A stretch of DNA of 11,044 nt from an uncultured Desulfobulbaceae bacterium (GTDB lineage Bacteria; Desulfobacterota; Desulfobulbia; Desulfobulbales; Desulfobulbaceae), in NCBI GenBank assembly GCA_947260045.1, contig CAMYOP010000157.1, positions 1 to 11,044 on the forward strand, given 5' to 3'. The notes under the pieces are model-generated. The model worked only from the letters and a program-made list of their open reading frames with translations. It did no database searches and was not told the DNA's origin. The position numbers were made by a program, and so were the translations under genes. Positions 6,499-11,044 of the stretch are shown here, piece after piece. How positions within the stretch are numbered: the first letter of the stretch is position 1; each line of letters starts with the position of its first letter.

Positions 6499-7273
6499 AT
6501 TGTTATTTATCCTGCTCCCTGTTTTTTTAGCACCTGCAGCATTAGCAATTTCCCCAAACCCACCTGAAAACATATCAAACCACGTAGTTGACCTGGCAGG
6601 AGTTATAGATCCCCAGTCTCGATCTTCTCTTTCTCATACCTTGCAGGAATTGGAAGAGAAAACAAGTGTGCAGATGGTCATCCTTACCGTACGCTCTCTT
6701 GATGAACAAAATCTGGAAGAGGTTTCTCTTGGTCTTGCTGAAAAATGGATGATCGGCCAGAAAGACAAAAATAACGGGATTCTTCTCCTGGTTGCTACCA
6801 TAGACCGAAAATACCGATTCGAAGTAGGTTATGGTCTTGAAGCAGTACTACCAGACAGTCTTGTTGGTTCAATTGCCAGGAAAAGCCTTGTCCCATATTT
6901 TAGAAAGGGCCAATATTCCCAGGGAATATCTGCAGCAACAGCAGTAATCGTTACAACTCTATTTCAAGCTGAACAACATCGGCTAACAGGATCTGATTCT
7001 GTCCATTCGTCACAACCCTTAAAGAAGAACAAAGATTATTCTGGGCTTGCGTTTATTATACTTATCCTGCTTTTGTTTGTAGTGTTGGTGCTTCTTGAAA
7101 AGTATGGGAAGAAGAAAAAAGGTAAGTATCGAACTTCAACGATTCCACCGATTATCACCTCTGGTGGCTGGTCCAGTGGGGGCGGCTATGGTGGTGGTTT
7201 TAGTGGAGGTTTTGGTGGATTCAGCGGTGGTGGAGGCGGTTTTGGTGGAGGCGGGGCTTCTGGTGGTTGGTAA
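6482..7273 (+). CDS. TPM domain protein (YgcG family), membrane-anchored with Gly-rich tail
   Basis: A 263-residue envelope protein. A signal peptide occupies residues 1-22 (hydrophobic LLFILLPVFLAPAALA, likely cleaved after APAALA). The TPM domain spans about 33-163 with the expected NHVVDLAGVID opening, the VQMVILTVRSLD strand, and VGYGLEAVLPD followed by LVGSIARKSLVPYF. A single transmembrane helix is at about 188-206, followed by lysines (KKKKGK) and then a Gly/Ser/Phe-rich tail (228-263) ending GGW. The TPM domain is also called Psb32/MOLO-1; plant and cyanobacterial members act in photosystem repair, while the bacterial YgcG role is not established. The ATG at 6482 lies within the NTase-like gene. 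LemA follows 37 bases later; TPM and LemA genes are often paired. Open frames across the Gly-rich tail are artefacts of GGN codons. Confidence 0.93.
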   Translation: MILPYRLLFILLPVFLAPAALAISPNPPENISNHVVDLAGVIDPQSRSSLSHTLQELEEKTSVQMVILTVRSLDEQNLEEVSLGLAEKWMIGQKDKNNGILLLVATIDRKYRFEVGYGLEAVLPDSLVGSIARKSLVPYFRKGQYSQGISAATAVIVTTLFQAEQHRLTGSDSVHSSQPLKKNKDYSGLAFIILILLLFVVLVLLEKYGKKKKGKYRTSTIPPIITSGGWSSGGGYGGGFSGGFGGFSGGGGGFGGGGASGGW

Positions 7274-7310
7274 GGTCTTTGTACAATATTAATCGAGAGG
7301 AGGAATTTCG

Positions 7311-7886
7311 ATGGGAAAAGGATTGAAAATTGTTCTTGTCATACTTGGTGTTCTTGTCGCTTTGGGGATCGGAATAGCAATGTGGGGCATGGGAGAATAC
7401 AATAAAGTTGTCGCCTTAGATGAACAGATTGATGCCCAGTGGGCCCAGGTGGAAAATCAACTGAAGCGGCGCTTTGATCTTATTCCAAATCTTGTCGAAA
7501 TCACTAAGGGATATGCCAAACACGAAAAAGAGATTTTTGAAAATCTTGCAAAAGCCAGAACACAATATTTTCAGGCAGATGGTCGCGGAGAAAAAGTACA
7601 GGCTGCAGCAGGTTTTGAACGTGCTTTGTCAAGGTTATTGATGCTACAGGAGCAGTATCCAGAATTAAAGGCCAATGAGTCTTTTCTTAAGCTTCATGAC
7701 AGTTTGGAAGGCACAGAGAACAGAATTTCTGTGGAACGCAGGCGGTATAATGAGTTTGTTAAAATCTTAAACACCTATAGAAGAACAGTACTTGGTAAAT
7801 TTTTTGCTGCTTTTGCAGGAGTTGAGGCAGCTGAATATTTCGAGGTTGCAGAAGAGGAGCAGGCGGTACCAAAGATTAAATTTTAG
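7311..7886 (+). CDS. LemA family membrane protein
   Basis: A 191-residue protein with an N-terminal membrane anchor (residues 4-24) and a long helical body outside or across the membrane. The family signature is clear: QWAQVENQLKRRFDLIPNLV at about 43-62, then KGYAKHE (66-72), and YPELKANESFLKLHDSLEGT with NRISVERRRYNEFV (about 116-150). It ends in an acidic/basic tail (EEEQAVPKIKF). The family is named after a Listeria antigen and its function is not established. It has a strong ribosome-binding site (GAGGAGG, with ATG at 7311). It follows the TPM gene, the reverse of the more usual LemA-then-TPM order, and the two products probably act in the same envelope process. A terminator-like hairpin lies shortly downstream. 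Confidence 0.94.
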   Translation: MGKGLKIVLVILGVLVALGIGIAMWGMGEYNKVVALDEQIDAQWAQVENQLKRRFDLIPNLVEITKGYAKHEKEIFENLAKARTQYFQADGRGEKVQAAAGFERALSRLLMLQEQYPELKANESFLKLHDSLEGTENRISVERRRYNEFVKILNTYRRTVLGKFFAAFAGVEAAEYFEVAEEEQAVPKIKF

Positions 7887-7914
7887 ACGAACTTTATTTT
7901 TATACTCGATAGAG

Positions 7915-7965
7915 AGAGTGGATCGCAAACATGTCCAAGAGCAGGTCCACTCTTCTCATATTTTT
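7915..7965 (+). terminator. Possible terminator after lemA
   Basis: AGAGTGGATC (7915-7924) and GGTCCACTCT (7944-7953) form a 10-base stem with one G-U pair and a 19-base loop. A run of five Ts (7961-7965) begins 7 bases after the stem rather than directly, so termination may be inefficient. It fits the end of the NTase/TPM/LemA set, since the next gene has its own candidate promoter. Confidence 0.4.
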
Positions 7966-8062
7966 CGGAAGTAAGATGAACTAAAAAGACAATACCTCTA
8001 GCCTGAAATTATTTGTACATAGGTGTTTGCAGTATTTACCGCACTATTTTTTATCCTCCAGC

Positions 8063-8092
8063 TTGACTATTCCCAATTTCCCAGCCTACTAT
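8063..8092 (+). promoter_or_regulatory. Candidate sigma-70 promoter for the hybrid kinase
   Basis: TTGACT (8063-8068) and TACTAT (8087-8092) are separated by 18 bases in the 243-base gap after lemA. The -10 matches TATAAT at 4 of 6 positions. Transcription would begin near 8099, about 30 bases before the kinase start. The rest of this gap, apart from the hairpin at 7915-7953, shows no other recognisable element. Confidence 0.45.
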
Positions 8093-8129
8093 TAAACCAT
8101 CAAGGTAATATATCAGGGTCTCTTGATAG

Positions 8130-10937
8130 TTGATATTGGACTTTTTGATAACTCTAATTGATAAGCAAGCAGTTATAATCGTACATGAGGTATGGTTTGC
8201 CATTGCCGTACCTACTCTTTTCTGGATCTACGACCATTATAGGACGTTGACCAGAGAGGCCGTCAGGCTTGAATTAGAATACGAAAATTCTCAGAAATAT
8301 CTCATAAAGCGCTACGTAGATGAGACTGTGGATTTTATTTCTTTTAAAAAATCCCAGGCTGAAACGCGGGTGAAGAGCGATTTGAAGATGCGTGTTAATG
8401 AAGCCCATGCGATTGCCACCCACCTGTTTGAAATCAAAAAGAATAGTCTTTCTGAGAGTGAATTAAAGTCTCTTATTATAGAGGCAATTCGACCACTCCG
8501 TTTCAATAATGGCCGAGGGTATTTTTTTGCCACAGCTTTTGATGGAACATCAATGTTGTTTGCAGATCGCGTAGAGCTGGAAGGGCAAAATCTTTTTAAT
8601 ATGCAGGATACCCAGGGTAAATTTGTCGTTCGAGAGATGATTGATCTCACTCGTAAGCACATTGAGGGGTATATCACCTATACTTGGACAAAACCTGATG
8701 CAAAGGGCAGGACATACCCTAAGATAGCTTTTGTAAAACACTTTGAACCATTTGACTGGTTTATTGGTACTGGAGAATATCTTGACGATGTTGAAGCTGA
8801 GATTAAGAATGAGGCTTTAGCGCGGATTGGAAATATTCGATTTGGCACGGATGGTTATGTCTTTGTCATGGATTATGATTATATCATGCATAGTCATATA
8901 CTCACAAAACTCATTGGTACAAGTATGGTGGGTGTAACAGCACCAGACGGCCTGAAAATTAATGAAGAACTAGTAAAGGCAGCAAAAAAGAAAGGTGGTG
9001 ATTATCTCTCATACTCATGGCATAAACCCAGTGAAAATAGGAACGTTGAAAAAATAAGTTTTGCCAGAGGATTCTCTCCATGGGAATGGGTTGTAGCCTC
9101 AGGGGTGTATCTTGATGACATCGAGCAGAGCGTCTCCGTTATTCGGGCAAAAGCAAGAAATAGGCTTGTCAGGGAAATGGGGATTATATTCCTGATCTTT
9201 TTCCTTTTGATGATTTTAAGCTGTATTTTGGTTCGATCTATTTCCCAACGCATTCATAATGAATTTAGTGTATTCAGTAAGTTTTTTGATCAGAGCGCTG
9301 ATGAATCAGTCCCCATTCGCGAGGCCAGTCTCAATTTCACTGAGTTTAAAGATCTTGCAGGATCAGCCAATAAGATGGTTAGCAAGCGCATGGAGGTCGA
9401 AAAGGAGAATGTACGTATTGAAAAACGGTATCGCGAACTATTACGAGATATTCGTGATGGAATATTGGTTACCACCAAGAATGGAAAAATAGTTGACGCC
9501 AATCAGGCCTTATTGGACTTGCTTGACTACTCAAGAGAGCAGTTCTTGGAGCTTACTGCTGTTGATATTTATGGCAGCACCGAGGAACGTTTGAAGCTCC
9601 TTGCTATTTTGGATTTAAAAGGAACAGTTAGCAATTACGAACTCACTATTAGAGGAAAAGATAATTTACCAATAGACTGTTTGCTGTCGGCCGCTGTCAG
9701 GCGTAACAGCAACGATGATATTGTTGGCTATCATGGCATATTTCGTGACATGACCGAACATAAGAAATTACTTGAAAGAGAACAGCACCGGCAAAAACTC
9801 GAATCAATTGGTACTTTGGCAGGGGGGATTGCCCATGATTTTAACAATATCCTGTCAGCTATTATTGGTTATTCAGAGCTTGCCAAGCTTGAATTGCCTG
9901 ACTCATATCCCGTCCGTGAACATATAGATGAAGTGTTAAAGGCAAGCAACCGTGCAAAGGACCTTGTTCAGCATATTTTATCATTTAGCCGTAAGGAGGT
10001 GGGCAAGCTGCTTCTAGTTCAAATAAATTTAATTACCCAAGAAGCACTGAAACTTCTTCGTGCCACGATCCCAACCACCATTGAAATTATAGAGAAGATT
10101 GATCCTGACTGTGGATATATTTTAGCTGACCCGACGCAAATTCATCAGGTTATCATGAATCTTTGCACCAATGCTTCACAGGCAATGGGCGATAATGGAG
10201 GAATATTAGAGATAAATGTAAGTCCTGCTCATTTTTCAGAGTCTGATATGATTTATTGGCAGGAGGCAGCCGGGTTGACACCTGGGAATTATGTTAAAAT
10301 CAGTGTTAGCGACACTGGTCCAGGCATAGATTCACAAGTTATTACCAGAATTTTTGATCCATACTTTACAACCAAAGAGACGGGTAAAGGATCAGGTATG
10401 GGCTTGGCTGTAGCGCATGGTATAATCCAAAGCTGTGATGGGCTTGTTGAAGTCAAAAGTGAAGTGGGGAAGGGGACAGGTTTCCACGTATACTTTCCAA
10501 AATTTGAACAAGAAAAAACTGAAAATGGTGCAATTGTCGAACCTGAAGGTTTATTGGAAGGAGGTTCAGAAAGAATCCTTGTTGTGGATGATGAAGAGAG
10601 TCTGGTTGCAATCCATGAAAAGAGGTTGAGAAATTTAGGATATACGGTCACGGCCAGCATGAGCAGCAAAGACGGACTGGAGTTGTTTCGTGATAAAACA
10701 GAGGCTTTTGATCTTGTTATTACTGACCAGACGATGCCAAAAATGACAGGTATGCAATTGGCTCAAGAAATAAAATCAATAAAACCAGATATGCCCATAA
10801 TCCTCTGTACAGGTTACAGCTCTTCAGTTAACCAGGAGAAAGCGAGAGAAATTGGTATAAGTGCATTCATTATGAAACCAATTGAATACAATGAATTCAC
10901 CAAAACTATCCGTCAGGTTTTGACAGAAAAAGGTTGA
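8130..10937 (+). CDS. Hybrid sensor histidine kinase (tandem Cache, PAS, HisKA, HATPase, receiver)
   Basis: A 935-residue inner-membrane sensor. Order: TM1 about 16-36; a periplasmic tandem Cache_2-type region (about 65-340) with GRGYFFATAFDG and GYVFVMDYD as the paired first strands and FVKHFEPFDWFIGTGEYLDD and FARGFSPWEWVVASGVYLDD as the paired C-terminal strands; TM2 about 350-368; a linker (about 370-430); PAS about 432-545. The kinase has HisKA with phospho-acceptor His569 (GIAHDFNN), N-box around Asn677-Asn681, G1 DTGPGI (728-733), FDPYFTTK (742-749) and G2 GKGSGMG (752-758). The C-terminal receiver (814-935) has Asp820-Asp821, phospho-acceptor Asp866 (TDQTMP), Thr894 and Lys916. All catalytic residues are present. 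Cache domains usually bind small molecules such as carboxylates or amino acids; the ligand here is unknown. No DNA-binding output or partner regulator is visible. The start is TTG 8130: the preceding codon is a stop, and no in-frame ATG occurs before about residue 87, inside the Cache region. Confidence 0.95.
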   Translation: MILDFLITLIDKQAVIIVHEVWFAIAVPTLFWIYDHYRTLTREAVRLELEYENSQKYLIKRYVDETVDFISFKKSQAETRVKSDLKMRVNEAHAIATHLFEIKKNSLSESELKSLIIEAIRPLRFNNGRGYFFATAFDGTSMLFADRVELEGQNLFNMQDTQGKFVVREMIDLTRKHIEGYITYTWTKPDAKGRTYPKIAFVKHFEPFDWFIGTGEYLDDVEAEIKNEALARIGNIRFGTDGYVFVMDYDYIMHSHILTKLIGTSMVGVTAPDGLKINEELVKAAKKKGGDYLSYSWHKPSENRNVEKISFARGFSPWEWVVASGVYLDDIEQSVSVIRAKARNRLVREMGIIFLIFFLLMILSCILVRSISQRIHNEFSVFSKFFDQSADESVPIREASLNFTEFKDLAGSANKMVSKRMEVEKENVRIEKRYRELLRDIRDGILVTTKNGKIVDANQALLDLLDYSREQFLELTAVDIYGSTEERLKLLAILDLKGTVSNYELTIRGKDNLPIDCLLSAAVRRNSNDDIVGYHGIFRDMTEHKKLLEREQHRQKLESIGTLAGGIAHDFNNILSAIIGYSELAKLELPDSYPVREHIDEVLKASNRAKDLVQHILSFSRKEVGKLLLVQINLITQEALKLLRATIPTTIEIIEKIDPDCGYILADPTQIHQVIMNLCTNASQAMGDNGGILEINVSPAHFSESDMIYWQEAAGLTPGNYVKISVSDTGPGIDSQVITRIFDPYFTTKETGKGSGMGLAVAHGIIQSCDGLVEVKSEVGKGTGFHVYFPKFEQEKTENGAIVEPEGLLEGGSERILVVDDEESLVAIHEKRLRNLGYTVTASMSSKDGLELFRDKTEAFDLVITDQTMPKMTGMQLAQEIKSIKPDMPIILCTGYSSSVNQEKAREIGISAFIMKPIEYNEFTKTIRQVLTEKG

Positions 10938-11044
10938 TAGAGATCCTTCAACGGTTGAAATTCTAATTCTGATATGACTTTGTTGAAAGAAGCACTAAGT
11001 TAAAATTGGCAGGTCAATATCTCTTTAATTTACCACTTTTCCTT
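10938..11044. other. Unassigned 3' end of the window
   Basis: These 107 bases after the kinase stop are AT-rich and hold no open frame of usable length, no clear promoter and no convincing terminator. A small palindrome (10947-10959) is present but has no T-run after it. The next gene presumably begins beyond the window. Confidence 0.5.

Noticed and set aside
7095..7292. A plus-strand frame across the Gly-rich TPM tail
   Set aside because: It is an artefact of repeated GGN codons read in another frame of the TPM gene.
7988..8034. Weak AATACCT/AGGTGTT complementarity between lemA and the kinase
   Set aside because: The stem is only 7 pairs with a G-U and a loop over 20 bases; it could arise by chance.
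10947..10959. Palindrome (TTCAAC, G, GTTGAA) after the kinase
   Set aside because: Only a five-pair stem can form, and no T-run follows, so it is not a credible terminator.

Overview
The window (11,044 bases, AT-rich, tightly packed) reads as ordinary chromosomal DNA of a Gram-negative bacterium. A Desulfobacterota-like (Desulfobulbales-type) sulfate reducer is my best guess. It rests on the look of the AlgH and YkgJ proteins, the RlmH neighbourhood, the geranylgeranyl-reductase-type flavoprotein and the large Cache/PAS hybrid kinase. This is an inference from protein flavour; no rRNA or marker phylogeny is available. I see no phage genes, insertion sequences, CRISPR array or tRNA/rRNA.

Layout. 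(1) Minus strand, 1-1128: a TerC-family membrane protein, followed by the first 126 codons of an FAD-dependent oxidoreductase that overlaps it by 8 bases and runs off the window's left edge. Their common leader carries a plausible promoter and an unusual inverted-repeat structure. (2) Plus strand, 1339-3999: a complete M1 aminopeptidase N (pepN), divergent from terC. (3) 4140-4675: an algH/yqgE gene broken by a frameshift that looks like a 16-base loss. It is preceded by its own candidate promoter and followed by a possible 29-codon histidine-rich ORF. (4) 4817-5716: a YkgJ-type cysteine-cluster protein and rlmH, 3 bases apart. (5) 5767-7886: a compact set of nucleotidyltransferase-like protein, TPM-domain membrane protein (17-base overlap) and LemA-family protein, ending near a weak terminator-like hairpin. 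(6) 8130-10937: a 935-residue hybrid sensor histidine kinase (tandem Cache, PAS, HisKA, HATPase, receiver) with a TTG start and its own candidate promoter. The last 107 bases hold nothing I can name.

How the genes work together. Most are housekeeping: peptide turnover (PepN), ribosome maturation (RlmH) and probable metal-ion transport (TerC). The set most open to functional discovery is the NTase-like/TPM/LemA cluster, because the NTase-like protein lacks one acidic residue of the usual pair and is overlapped by its partner gene. The kinase is an envelope sensor with no partner regulator visible here. I see no convincing wholly new system; the best leads are this cluster, the terC leader structure, the small histidine-rich ORF and the broken algH.
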